DNA of 64,000 bases from Symsagittifera roscoffensis (taxonomy: Eukaryota; Xenacoelomorpha; Acoela; Convolutidae). Below the pieces are notes generated by a model. It saw nothing but the letters and a program-made list of their open reading frames with translations. It did not search any database and had not been told where the DNA came from. The position numbers and the translations under genes were made by a program. Where the stretch lies: contig NC_087062.1 of NCBI RefSeq assembly GCF_963678635.1, forward strand, positions 53,826,473 to 53,890,472, read 5' to 3'. Of the stretch, positions 11,047 through 21,887 are shown in pieces. The first letter of the stretch is position 1. Each line of letters starts with the position of its first letter.

Positions 11047-11916
11047 GCGTCTGCATTTTGGTCCATTCTGATCGAATTTCACATACTCACCGGACAGTTC
11101 GGTCAATGTCCTCATTAAATCTCGCAATGTTCGTAAAATTGGTACAGTGTCATCGAACAGAATTTACAAAATGCACGAAATTACTTTTATTCGCGTCATA
11201 TCGACTCACTGCAGAATATAAATGGCATCATACTAAATCACTATAGCCTTCAATTTTTTTCACTAATCTGCACATTGAGGATATTACCTAAGATAAAAAC
11301 ATCTTTTCTGACTTCCAATGTCAATGTCCTGATTAAAGACTTTTCCTCCTAGATTTTCAAAGATGTTGGTTTGCAGGACAGTCCTGCCAACCAACAAGCC
11401 AAAATTATCCTACTATACTTCTTCCCTTCGGAAATCTTGCTTGTTATTGTCCTGAATATTAAAACTAAGGAACTCTGTGGTTAGAAAGAACAATGAAACA
11501 ATCTCCCTCTTCAAGAGATTATCCAAGCCTTTCATGTCACCACAGAGTGATCAGTTCTCCTAGTTGATTAAAAACAGTCATGCAGGCTGGAATATTTAAA
11601 TAAACTCTTTACTCAAGCCTTTCTAAATAAATAGTAAGTGTCTCTAAAGCCACTAACTAAAATCAAAATGCAAATTTATAAATGCAACAAATTCTTTAAT
11701 GTTCAAAATTCAACTAAATTTTTCAGTTTTCAATTACAACTTGGTTGCTTCGTTTCTCACTTGAGTTTTTTTTTCACACACATAAAACAATTCTGAGTTT
11801 TTATTTCTTCTTCTTCGTCACTCCTTTGTTTCTCTTCTTTTCTTCGTTTGGAAGTTTTAAGACTTCTAAATTCTTCTAATTTCGTCTCTTTTTGCATCTT
11901 GTTTTTCGACCATTTG
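11047..11916. other. gene-free stretch, left edge of the giant retroelement
   Basis: AT-rich DNA without a supported gene, between repeat R and the last readable codons of the giant element. A strong inverted repeat lies at 11365-11395. I looked here for a copy of the sequence at 31147-31800, to find the LTR pair of the giant element, and saw none. The basic, Lys/Arg-rich open frame at 11757-11984 is partly a continuation of the orphan ORF in another frame. Confidence 0.5.
11365..11395. other. strong hairpin
   Basis: GTTGGTTTGCAGGAC (11365-11379) is followed by GTCCTGCCAACCAAC (11381-11395). These are complementary over about 14 of 15 positions around a one-base centre. A related but shorter palindrome (TTGGACAGTCCAA) lies near 21015 in the gap between the two coding blocks of the giant element. 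A role in a 3' region or as an LTR feature is inference. Confidence 0.55.
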
Positions 11917-14900
11917 TCAATGTTCCATCTCTTCCTCCTGTGACACTGACTCCGCACTTTCAGTTTCTGTGTCTTGCAACACATCGTTAGCTATTCTGAC
12001 GCTGTTGGAAGCAGTCCTCCAACACTTCTGCTATTCTACCCTCTGTTTACAACAAGGTAGCGAATCCACATTAGATTCTCTGTTTCGGCAGAAGCTGTTG
12101 TGGAGACACAACGTCACGTTTCTCTCCAAATCTTCCTTCAACATCTCTTCCTTCTCCTTTCCACTACGTTCACTCGTCCTGGAAATTCTTTTTACAGCAG
12201 TGGTCACTGCATTCCGATGAGTCACGAAAGCTCGCTTGAAAGCTCCTGCTCCAATGTCCAGTTGATATCCACTGTATACTCTGTCGTGCTTCGACATATG
12301 CTTTTTGGCATACTCGTACAACCATGCAGTCATGTTAGATCTGAACCATGGCATCAATCGTCTTCTTGCCCATATCTTCTTCACTTCCATCGGAATGTTT
12401 AGAATCTTGCACGTTGTCTCAAAAAGATCTAAATCTTTTGGACAATCCAATTTCTGCAACTGTTCTCTCGTTGGTGCCTCCTGTCTATTATTTTCTCGCA
12501 CATGAGCCTCCAGCCATCGTATCGCCATCATAACTCCCACTATCACTATCGTTATGGGCCGTGATGAGTCTGGTAAACCCATGGAGAGCGGCTCTCCAGA
12601 GTCCCAGATCAACACCAGATTACTACGCTCGGGATACCACCAGGTCTGCTGCAAGCAGTGGCAGGGAAACTCGTCATGTGTCAACATGATGCTCCTCCAA
12701 TTACGCTTTCCCGAAGCTTCCAGCAATGGTTCCACTTCCATCATCACTCGGTGGACTTCATCATTCTCGTCTACTGTATTGTAATCTGTAACGGTTGATC
12801 CTCTCTGTTTCTGTCTTTCAAAGTCACTGAAGTTCCCACTCACGTATTCCATGAACTTCCTTCACAGTATCGATTCCAACTCCTTCTTTGTTCTCTCTGG
12901 AACTACTGAGAACATCTTACACAGGAACTCGTAAGATTTTTCGGACATTTTCGTTAGTCTCACACACTTTGGCACTGAGAAGGCTTGATCCACGATCGTT
13001 CTCGTACTCTTTACATCCACAGCTACGAAATGCACCGGGTATCTGCTCTTGCACATTGGAGCCAATGTTGATCCCACCAAATATCGTGCTCCTGATAGTC
13101 TACAATAAGTCTCACTGTGTCTGATATTCAATTCCGCCTCGATCGCTTCCCTCCATTTTCCTATGTGCTTCTGCTCAGTTTGCAAAACTCCTGGGAACAC
13201 TTCTACACTGATGGCTGTGACCATCTCATGTCTCTGTTCTAGATTCAATAAAGACTCTTAAGAATCAAACATGCTGTAGAATCCTAGTGCAGTCACTAGA
13301 TTCACCTCGGTTCCTCCATGGCAATCTGCGATCAGTTCCGTTTCCGTCCTTGCTTTCATCACGACATTCCCAAAAAATATTGTCAATTGCTTATGTTGTC
13401 TCTCTAGGGTTTTCACACAATCCAGAACTCCACAAAAGTGACCTTCCAGTCCACAGACTTCCGCCAGACAGCTAACAGGCTTGACCCAGTCTTCTGGCCC
13501 CAGCCAGGCAACTCCACTTTGTCTTCCCCGTTGCTCCTAGAGGCTGTTATCATCACATTATATATGATGTTCAGGTCACGCAGGTTACAGTCTGCGTTCA
13601 GCTCCCTCTGCACGTCTTGTGTCGCCCGTAAAATCGAGTCAGCATTGGGACTAGGACACCATGATGGTCTCATCAGTTCCCACACTACCATCACGCTCGT
13701 TTTCAGTAGTTCATCTGAGAATCCCAACCCAAACTCCACTCTTTTGTCGGATTTTGGTACAGTCACCTCTTCTTCCAAGACCAGTCCCAATTTGTTCTGC
13801 GGATTATTAGCGCTCTTAATCGTCACAATTCTCGACGTCCAGAGTCTTAGCAACACTGCCTGCTCGTAATCAAAGAAGCAATCGCGTATGTCTTCACTCA
13901 GGAAAGGGTTGTACGCTATCCCTATGATTCCGGACACGTAGCTGTACGACTTCTTCTTGATCGGTCCACAGTACTCACTGGATTTCGGTAGTGCCCCCAT
14001 AGATTCTTTAGTGAGTCTCAGCTCCTTGTTTGAAAATCTCCTGATTTCGTCTATCTTTCTCATGGGCTCTAACTCCTCAAGTTCTTTCATATTCACTCTC
14101 ATCGGCTTGCTTTGATGCATCTCCAGTAGTGCTAGCAAGAGTAAGGCTTTTGCTCGTTCATCGCCCTCCCTCAACATCTTGGCACAGGTGTTCAATGCTG
14201 GTACTGAAATCTGCTCTATTAGGAATCGAATGAAACAGAGAGCGTCTCTCCGCTTCGCGCACACCACTGCCATTCCTTCCTGGATTATCAGATCCCTCAG
14301 GCTCTTCATCAGGAATACTTTTTCTTCTTTTGACCTTTTTCTTTCTTCTGAATCAAATTCCTCGCGAGTTAATCCCATCATGCACCAGACGAACCTCAGT
14401 TGTAATTCGGTTCTCACGTAAGGTACTGCCATGAGAGCGTGTATTTTCGGCGTAGTCCTCATTTCCTCTTCAAAGTACTTCAACACCACTGCTTTCCATG
14501 GAAGTCTCACTAATTGCTCGATCGTTTCCGCCTGCATCTCAGATGACGCTAGTGTTCCGTACGCCTTCTGCTTGAGGGTGGTGCCTCGCAGCATTGTCTC
14601 CAGATAACCTTCCATGGCCATTTTGTCTTCCAGAGCCATCACATACCCTCTAGCCGAGTTTCGGTATTCTAACAACTCCATGTATCCACCGGCGGGTTCA
14701 TCTATTGACACAGTCTCCGACACTGTCAGTCCGTTATTTTCCACTGGTACTAGTTGTCCTGCGAACTTTCCCTTTCCGTGGTTCATGGGAGATGGCTTAA
14801 AGTCTTTCATTGTGCTTTCTCCACATTGGCTAAGTATTTCCATTTCTAAGGTAGCTCCAGTCAGAGTGCGGTCACTCCTTTTGGATTTGTAACCTGTTGA

Positions 14901-17522
14901 GTTTATCCCTACCATGAAAATGGGTGGCACCATCGCTACATCGGTTAACATTCTGTCCGTGCCAGGCAATTGATAATCACCTTGTCCCAAATCCATGGCC
15001 TCTTCGACTCGTTTTCGTTTCACTGAATTGACAGCTTTCGTTGATATCTCTGAATCCACCTTCGTCTTTCCTACTCTCCTCGGCATCACTTTGCTGCCTA
15101 ACTTCATCTTCATCTCGTTGATCTTATCAATCATCAATTTTGATCGCATCGTTCCCCTCCTGGTTCTTGACAGATATACCACCTCTCCTTTATCATCCTG
15201 CGGTATCATCTTGATGGGAGAGTTCGCCTCACTTTCATCAGTGGCTGAGTCAATCAACAACTCACTCAATCTCCCTTCGCACTCATCAAGTTTGTCAAGG
15301 ACTTCCCGCATCAATGGTTGGTTGAGACCTATTTTCAAAATGGACTGGGTCCCATAGCTCTGAACCACTGTCCAGACTTCTTCCAAGAACGCCACTCTGT
15401 CCAATCTACATCCCGTCCTACTTTCATGGTCTCGGTGATTTACTTCCCATTCTTCTTCGGGCAACGTTCCCGAGAAAGGTACTCTGGCAGAGCCCTCTAT
15501 TCTTCTTCTCCTCGGTGATTCCATGAGGATTCTTTGTTCGTTATTTCTCGAATTGCCAGGAGAGCTGCTCTCCGGCAAATTCCGTTTCATTTCTGTAAAG
15601 GCTGACGGAGGTTTCAGTGTCAAAGTGCCCTCAGCTGCTGGCTCAGTCGCCTCCAACGTATCCGCGTTGTTCTCAAGATCACTGAGGAAATTGAAATTCA
15701 GGCTGGATATTCCTCCTGCCGATGCCCTGTCGTCTTCCCCACCAGCTCGACTTGCATCTTGTTGCATGGGGTATTCCGCTTGACGGCTTCCTCCCTGCCC
15801 GTCATCTCCTTCTGACATATCCTTCTTCGAGCTTGAGGGTCCTTGCTTTTCATTGTCGGCCCCTTCCGGAAATTTCGGTTTGATCAGTGTGCCAGCCGAT
15901 CCATCTTCCTCTTCTCCATGGACCACTTTGATTTCCTTACAGCCGAAGGGTGCTAGGTAGGTTCTCGCCTGCTGCGTTCCTCCTACTTTCAATTCCAGCT
16001 TCACACTAGTCAGGATCATGGAGGCTTCAGACAGTTCGGTCCTGCCTCTCATCTTCATAGGCGCTAAGCCTAATCCCACCCATTCCTCGTCAAATCTTCC
16101 AGGCTTTGGAGTCGCGGCGTTGCTTATTCGCCTTCTCGTCGCTTGATCCGTGTAGGCAAATCGTGTGTACTGTAACACGGCGGCATTCTTCCCCACAAAG
16201 TATGGATCCATCGTTCCCACGACATTCCCTATTCTCCTTTCTTTGGTTTCAAATGCTCTCAACCTAGGAGTTTGTACCACGGAGACTGCTCCGAGCAATA
16301 TCCTTCTTATCAGAGGGAATTCAGGGATTTCTTTCGGCAGCTTCTCGTAATCACCCCAATCTTTCGACTCTTCTCTCACCTTGAGATATGCTGCAGTGAG
16401 ACGAGGAACTCTGGTTATCTCACCATTCGTCTTATCATAGGGTCTCAGATTCTAAAGCTTCGGAAACACCTCGATGTGTCCTCTCTTTACTTCTCCCATG
16501 CGATCACGGAAGTGATCGTCGAAATTGATGACTGTCGTTTCTGGCTCTGATATCTTCGCAAACAACAGATCTTCGCTCATGAGCTCCCGCAACACGTGTT
16601 GCTCACACCAGTTCAGCGCACTACCGTCCACTGCTGATATGAGGTTCAGGTGCAGCACCGACTTCCTATACGCCTCCACCTTCACATCAGGGAACGCAAA
16701 TGTGACTGCTGGTCCATAGATCACTGTCACAAACTCCGTGGCTCCTCTGATCAGCGCTAAGGGATCGGTCCTCATAGCCAAGCTCAGATCGGTTAGTAGG
16801 GGCATGCCCCCAACATGTCGTCTCACATCTTCTTCTCTTTCGATAGTCTCATCTTCTCCCGTTCCAAAGCAATTTTGTTGTAAGAAATATTGGATAAGAG
16901 TGTGTCTCAGGTCTCTTATCTTATTCCACGCGTCTGTGGCTTTCTTCATGTCCAGCTTTCTCACCTTCTCTCTCATCTGCTCTGGACAACGTGTCAGTTT
17001 CATTAATCCTCCCAAGTTTCCGAGGGTAATCGCAATCAACGTTAGAAGCCCATCTAACCGCAGGTTCTGAACTCCTTCGGTGAGCAGTACCGCCGGTCCT
17101 TTCACAAAACTCTCTGCTCCAAACGTCACGAACAAGGCTAGTAGCTCCACACTCGATACTTCCACTACTGCTTGGAGGAATTCCTTTATCAAGTAATGAG
17201 AGACTTCCGGGTAAACTTTTGCCAAGAAGGACGCGGTCCATCCGGCTCCCAACCCTTCCAGCATGCTATCTGTTCGTTCAAAGCCTTCTTCCCCCTTCAC
17301 TTCCTGGGTCCAGAAGGTTTCCAAGGTAATCTGGCACATTCTATTCACAAACTCAGCTGTCTTTTCTTCAGCATTTTCCGCTAGATTCACCTCCTTTAAC
17401 AAGTAGGCATGGATCTTCCTGATCATTACAGGGCCTTGCTCAAAAGCATCTGTACCCAATGCCGCTAAACGAGGACTGAGATGTAGCCACTGGTTGGCCT
17501 CCGGTTTGGTCCTCAAAACCAT
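11917..17522 (-). pseudogene. ORF D of the giant element: about 1,850-codon orphan protein with several breaks
   Basis: It starts at an ATG (17522-17520) that overlaps the end of the preceding ORF by 10 bases (ATGGTTTTGA). The first 356 codons end at TAG 16454-16452, but the same frame stays open for another 1,012 codons down to 13413. After a frameshift near 13440 it continues to TAA at 13260-13258, then in frame to TGA near 12864-12862, in frame to TAG near 12033-12031, and in frame to TGA 11919-11917. The protein is mostly helical and charged. The second section has a Ser/Glu-rich acidic linker (about 15500-15900), and PITIVIVGVMMAIRWL near 12535 is a possible membrane segment. I recognise no enzyme motif. 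The position after gag-pol would suit an envelope or structural protein, but there is no signal peptide or fusion-peptide pattern, so no function is proposed. Confidence 0.6.
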
Positions 17523-18270
17523 CGCCTCCGAATGAGCTCTAGTCTCCTGTGAATTCTTCCTTCTCGCAATTCACCTGTTACTTCCATTGCTCGGAACCAT
17601 AAGTCGTTCGACATCGCTATGATCACTCGATGGTTGTCGTTTATCCCCGGTTTAAGTTTGAGCTGTCGACTGAAATTGGACAGTTCCAACCGCAGCACCT
17701 CATCCAACACTAACATGTGCAGCGCATGGTCCTTGAATCCTCTCATCGCGTTCGAGATATCTGACCACACCGCAGGTAGTTCAGCCCTGAGTGGTCTCAG
17801 GTTCTCCATCTCTATCATGCGAATTGGGGCCGATATGATCACATCATATTTCCCTTCCGAAAGCAAGGTCACGATCGCATACACAAATTTCAACTCATCC
17901 GGGAGACATGCATACCCCGGAGACACGGTGAACGACCCCTCCTTCGTCGCATCCACCACTTCACCCATTGACTCCAGGATATCCTTTATTGCTGGCCACA
18001 CAGCATTTTCTGCCATTGTAGGATCTCTGAGTCTGCTCAGAAAACCTCTACTGTGCAAGTGGTCATTGATGCCAGCAAACACGATCGTGACTGGGTTCAT
18101 GTCCGTCTGTGTTTGTACCCCTATTGCCAGAGATAAGGCTTGCAGTAGGTCCAGGTCGACCGCTGCAAACATTATGACATCCGGCCAAAACAGAGACTTG
18201 GAAGTGTACACGAACTCTGAATTCGCTACTATCATAATCTTGGCCTTCCTCATTTCTGCTTTGTCGTACG
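17513..18270 (-). other. second SGNH-like region lacking the serine block
   Basis: Within ORF C, IMIVANSEFVYTS stands where a GDS block would be. VTIVFAGINDHLHSRGFL about 60 residues later looks like block III (G-x-N-D). PDVIMFAAVDLDLLQAL lies between, like the block II segment. No clear D-x-x-H block V is visible; KPGINDNHRV near 17640 is the only candidate. It could be a duplicated, catalytically dead SGNH domain acting as a binding or structural module. The Ser and His assignments are weak, and it may belong to another fold. Confidence 0.4.
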
Positions 18271-19099
18271 CTTTCTTTATCGCTTTCAATCCGCCATAGC
18301 TTTGGACGTCACCATCTTGACTCACTTGTTTCGGGTATGTTCTATCTTTCACATGACCTGGGGGTGAGCTCAACTGCCTGAACATCTTCACATGTTGTCC
18401 AATCGGCGGCCTCGTTACCAGAAATCTTCCAGTCCTCTCTTCTCGATTCCCTTCTACGTGATTTAGTTTCGGTAACCGTCGGGCGTTCACTGGTCCCATT
18501 GTGTTGTTAGGAGGCAGTCCCTCTAGGTCAGCAAATCTCAAGGCCGTCGTGGAGCTGAAGTTTATGCCAGCGGCTATCAGCCAGTCTACGCCTGTTATTG
18601 AGTACAGTCTACTGACGGATAGCCTCGCTCCATTCAGCATCCTCCTGGCATCCTCGATGAAGCTCACCCTCTGGAGATCCAGCTTCATTAGTTCGTCCTT
18701 GTACACATGCCAGGGAGATGGTTTGGTCCTTGACCACATCAACGAGCCTCTATCTGGGCGTCTCTCCTCTCGACTGGTACTTGTCGTCTCCGATCTCGTG
18801 TCTGATCTAGACGTGCTACTTGCCTCTTTAACCGGGTTGACAGGCCCTATTCTTCTCCTAGGATGAATGGTCCTCCTCACCGGCGCTTCTCCCAATCGAT
18901 CTTGAACGTCTGTCCTTTGACCTGGTTCGCTGGAGCTCTGCTGTCTGTAGTTCGTGACGGCCGGAACCGTCCCCGAGTGTGTTTCCAGGCAAGGAGGCAC
19001 AAAGGTGGTAATCGCCGTTTCATTCGATGCTCCTTCCTCCTTTAGCACTCCTGTGTCAAAGAGTTCTACTTCCAACTCATCCAACCGCTCTTGGAAGAC

Positions 19100-19600
19100 T
19101 CAATTCAACCAAGCCTGTCCTTCTATACTATCAAAGTGGATGCCGTCCGTGGTCAGTCTGGCCTGATCCATAGCTCTCAACTCATGTTCGATGTCCATGA
19201 GGATCATTCTTCCGTCATTCCGACTTGCGAGATTCCTCAAGATATTATTCCACCTGACCACTCCACGTTGTGCCTTCTCCCTGCTGCTGTCAAGCTCCTT
19301 GTATTCATTGGCAAAGTGCAAACGGTCAGTACCGCGCAGTTGAATTTCTACCAGAGAGCAGTAAACAAGCACACCGTCATTGATTCCCATAGTGCTTCCT
19401 GCTCATCCGAACCTCTAGAGATGTTATTCGTTCCAACCAGGATCATCACATTGGGGATCCTCCCTGGATTCATTAGTTCCACCATCCGATATAACTGGGC
19501 TATCGTCGCGCCTCCGAAGGCCATCACCGTGGTGACCCAAGAGGTCCTCAAATTCGAGAGTACTATGACTAAGCTGTCTCCCAGTATCAGATGTGATGTC
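19100..19600 (-). other. SGNH/GDSL hydrolase domain with all four catalytic blocks
   Basis: On the minus strand, ILGDSLV (nucleophile Ser, codons at 19581-19573) is followed by FGGATIAQL (block II Gly), MILVGTNNIS (block III Asn, 19435-19424) and DGIHFDS (block V Asp and His, near 19149-19131). Block order and spacing over about 160 residues match SGNH hydrolases, which cleave acetyl or other esters. A stop lies between blocks III and V (19348) and a frameshift near 19285, so this copy cannot make the enzyme. The preserved Ser/Gly/Asn/His set suggests the ancestral protein was catalytic. The substrate is unknown. Confidence 0.75.
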
Positions 19601-20596
19601 CCCAGTGGCGGTTGCTGCAGGTTTACTGCCGGGTTCGAAGTCGCTCAATTGAAGCAAGCTCTTGGATCTGTCTCCGGGACTCCCGTGAAGTTATATCCCA
19701 ACTGGTTATTCTTTTGTACGTCTACTACACGTGACACTTTCTTCGCTGGCATCTTCTGTATTCTTCTCTCTGGGGCCTTAGAGCTCCCCATTAGTGGAGT
19801 TGTGTCGCTAAGTCCCTGTCTGATTACGGTCTGGGTCGTACTCTGCCCGTGTCTTCGATCGTTTCATAGGGTGCCATCACCCCGGAACCTGGCGCATCCT
19901 TGTTGGCGACTAGTCGTCCAGCTGTCTTTATCAGCTTCCTCACCGTTTGTTCCACGACTGGGTCACCCAAGGTGTCACTAGGGTCCGGGATTGTCACTCG
20001 ACCTGTTGCTGTCGGGAGTCGTGTCTCCGTTGTCTGGCTCATTTCTCGAGGCGTCAAGAGCTCCATCGGGGACTGCCCACGAGGAATACTCCTTGCAGGT
20101 ATCACCTTCTCCACGGCCGTTGTCAACGCCATCCGTTCTTTGTAATTCCGCCTCAAGCGCTCAGTCTCTTCGCTCTGCTTTTTGCTGCAGTCCTCGAACA
20201 ATCTCTTCCACATGTCCCTATCTTCCTCCGTACTGAGCATGTTCTTAGTCATCTCGTCCAGCTCCCTTTTCGTCCTTTCCAGTTCGTTCTTTATCACATC
20301 CAGATCTTGCATGGTTTGGTTTGTCTGAACCTTTTGTTCTACTTTCGCCCTCTTTGGTGACACAGCTGCTCTCAGTGGTGAGCTAGACGAGGCAGCCTCG
20401 CTGTTCATCTCCTGATGCATTCTCGCCAGCCCAGGTTTGGGCTTGGAGGGCATAGGCATTTCACCTGGTTGGTAAGTCCTAGAACTTCCCAATCCAGGCT
20501 CATTCGCCAAGTCACTCCCTGAGAGAACCCCGTTTCTCCACCTCATCACTCTCATGTTCGGGTGGTCTAGTACTCCCCTCTCTCCGTATGCTGCCA

Positions 20597-20791
20597 TCAA
20601 TAGGACTTCCGTGGGGCGGCCCCACGATTGTCATGCCCCAAGATGTTCATCAGGGCGGTCAGCAACATGACTACCTCTGGATCCTCCAGAGCGAAGTCTC
20701 GATCCATTAGCCGACGATAGATCGCATCTATCATCGGTCCTACATATGCCTCTGCCAGGTCCATCAATTCATCCAAGTTGAAATTATCCAT
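20597..20791 (-). CDS. ORF A of the giant element: small acidic protein
   Basis: 64 codons from ATG 20791-20789 to TGA 20599-20597, intact. It is acidic and helical (DELMDLAEAYVGPMIDAI near the N-terminus) and ends in a basic tail (GAAPRKSY). No domain recognised. It is the first ORF of the second coding block and overlaps ORF B by one base in TGATG. This overlap suggests ORF B would be reached by termination-reinitiation on one RNA. About 390 non-coding bases separate it from the end of pol. Confidence 0.5.
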   Translation of the reverse strand: MDNFNLDELMDLAEAYVGPMIDAIYRRLMDRDFALEDPEVVMLLTALMNILGHDNRGAAPRKSY

Positions 20792-21181
20792 TCTATTCTT
20801 CAGGTTGGATTTGATTTGATTCCAAGGTTTGAATCAAGTGAGCAATTAAATAATCAATCAGGCTCTAGAAAAGAGATCACGAATATCACACTTGTCAGTT
20901 TCACCTTAACTTCTCGTTAAAATTTACTTCAAAGCAGTCAGATAAAAAGATTTTTATCCTCAAATTTATTAAAATCAATCGGTCTCTAAAATTTTGGAAA
21001 TCGACCTAAGGTTGGACAGTCCAAACTTTGGATCTATTCCTGAGATCGTCCTTCAGTTGTTCATGGTCACTAACCCCTCCTTACCCAAGATCTTAATAAC
21101 ATAACACATAACATAACACACATATCACACATATCATACAACTTAGTCTTTTAGCCTAACACCCTCTCGCACGTCACTCAG
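20792..21181. other. non-coding gap between the two coding blocks
   Basis: A 390-base AT-rich gap, distinctly poorer in GC than the ORFs on both sides. It contains the palindrome TTGGACAGTCCAA near 21015 and a simple ACATA-rich run (about 21095-21140). It could hold a promoter, splice acceptor or IRES for the downstream ORFs, or be a junction of two elements. Nothing in the sequence decides. Confidence 0.5.
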
Positions 21182-21887
21182 CCTATACTTAAGTAATATT
21201 TCTTATGTAAATATACTTGTATATTAGTATCAGAGAATATCACGTGTACGAGCGCGTACAATTACCGAGGATGCAGTCGTCCTCTGTTTGGATCGTACAC
21301 TGGAAGTGAGAGCTCCTTCACGTCCATTTCCTCGAGGAAGTCTCTCAACCTCGTCAAGGACAAGACTAGGTTCTCTGGGTCCACGTGCTGCTTCTCCATC
21401 GCCCTCGTCGCCAAGAAGCATAGGTATTTTCCCGGTATCTGTGACACCGCCGGAGGTAAGGCTGCTAAGCCCCCTACTCCTGGTCTTTGCTTCCAAAGGA
21501 ACTCCACGTTTTTGTATTCTCTCTTAAAATCTGCCGCTAACGCTGTCCTAAAACTCATGTCTGCTGTGATTGCTATCGCACATGTTTTCTTTATGAGTAT
21601 GAAATCACTGTCTGTTAGTAGTATGCTACTTGAATATTCATTTGATAGGTTAAAATATGACTCAACTACCCTCCCTATGTCAGGTTTCTTAGGTTCTTCG
21701 CCTGTTTCTGCTTCTAAGTCTCCTGTCTCTCTTGCTATTCTCAATCTTTTATTAACAAGTTTTCAGTGTGGGTATGTCCTACCCCCACTCCCCGGACAAA
21801 AATATCCATCGACGTCCGCGTCGATTGCATACCGGGTATCAAATCGAGATTGGAAGCCGGAATGAGTAGTCGCCCTTCCTGGGCAGC
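21182..21887 (-). pseudogene. macrodomain-like C-terminus of pol
   Basis: The frame resumes after the TAA with RLLIPASNLDLIPGM, breaks near 21750, then reads an open stretch of about 160 codons (21744-21262) and on past a stop to TGA near 21182. The open part resembles the ALC1/TARG1-like macrodomain class: CAIAITADMSFRTALAADFK (binding loop and helix), KQRPGVGGLAALP, GKYLCFLATRAMEKQHVDPE, NLVLSLTRLRDFLEEM and VKELSLPVYDPNRGRL, in that order. This order matches the strand/helix blocks of the fold. Such domains bind or hydrolyse ADP-ribose. Here the usual glycine-rich loop is changed, so activity is uncertain. Position at the pol C-terminus is unusual. Confidence 0.6.

Larger units (their letters stand above)
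17513..20597 (-). pseudogene. ORF B/C of the giant element: coiled coil, SGNH/GDSL hydrolase and second SGNH-like region
   Basis: About 1,000 codons, starting at ATG 20597-20595, whose first base is the last base of the preceding stop (TGATG). Order: a Pro-rich N-terminus, a coiled coil (about 20350-20130, LERTKRELDEMTKN and neighbours), a linker, an SGNH domain (19600-19100), an Arg/Ser-rich linker (about 18950-18750), then a region with a second SGNH-like pattern (18270-17560). Breaks: frameshift near 19850, a TGA near 19650, TAG 19350-19348, frameshift near 19285, and TGA near 19102. Otherwise the frame is readable throughout. Esterase-like domains with coiled coils are known in ORF1 of CR1-type LINEs, but I do not know of one in this setting. 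ORF D overlaps its 3' end. Confidence 0.65.

Noticed and set aside
12100..20360. plus-strand open frames across the giant element, including one of about 296 codons at 19091-19981
   Set aside because: These are antisense to motif-bearing minus-strand frames (SGNH blocks, coiled coil), and their translations are low-complexity Ser/Leu/Cys-rich text.
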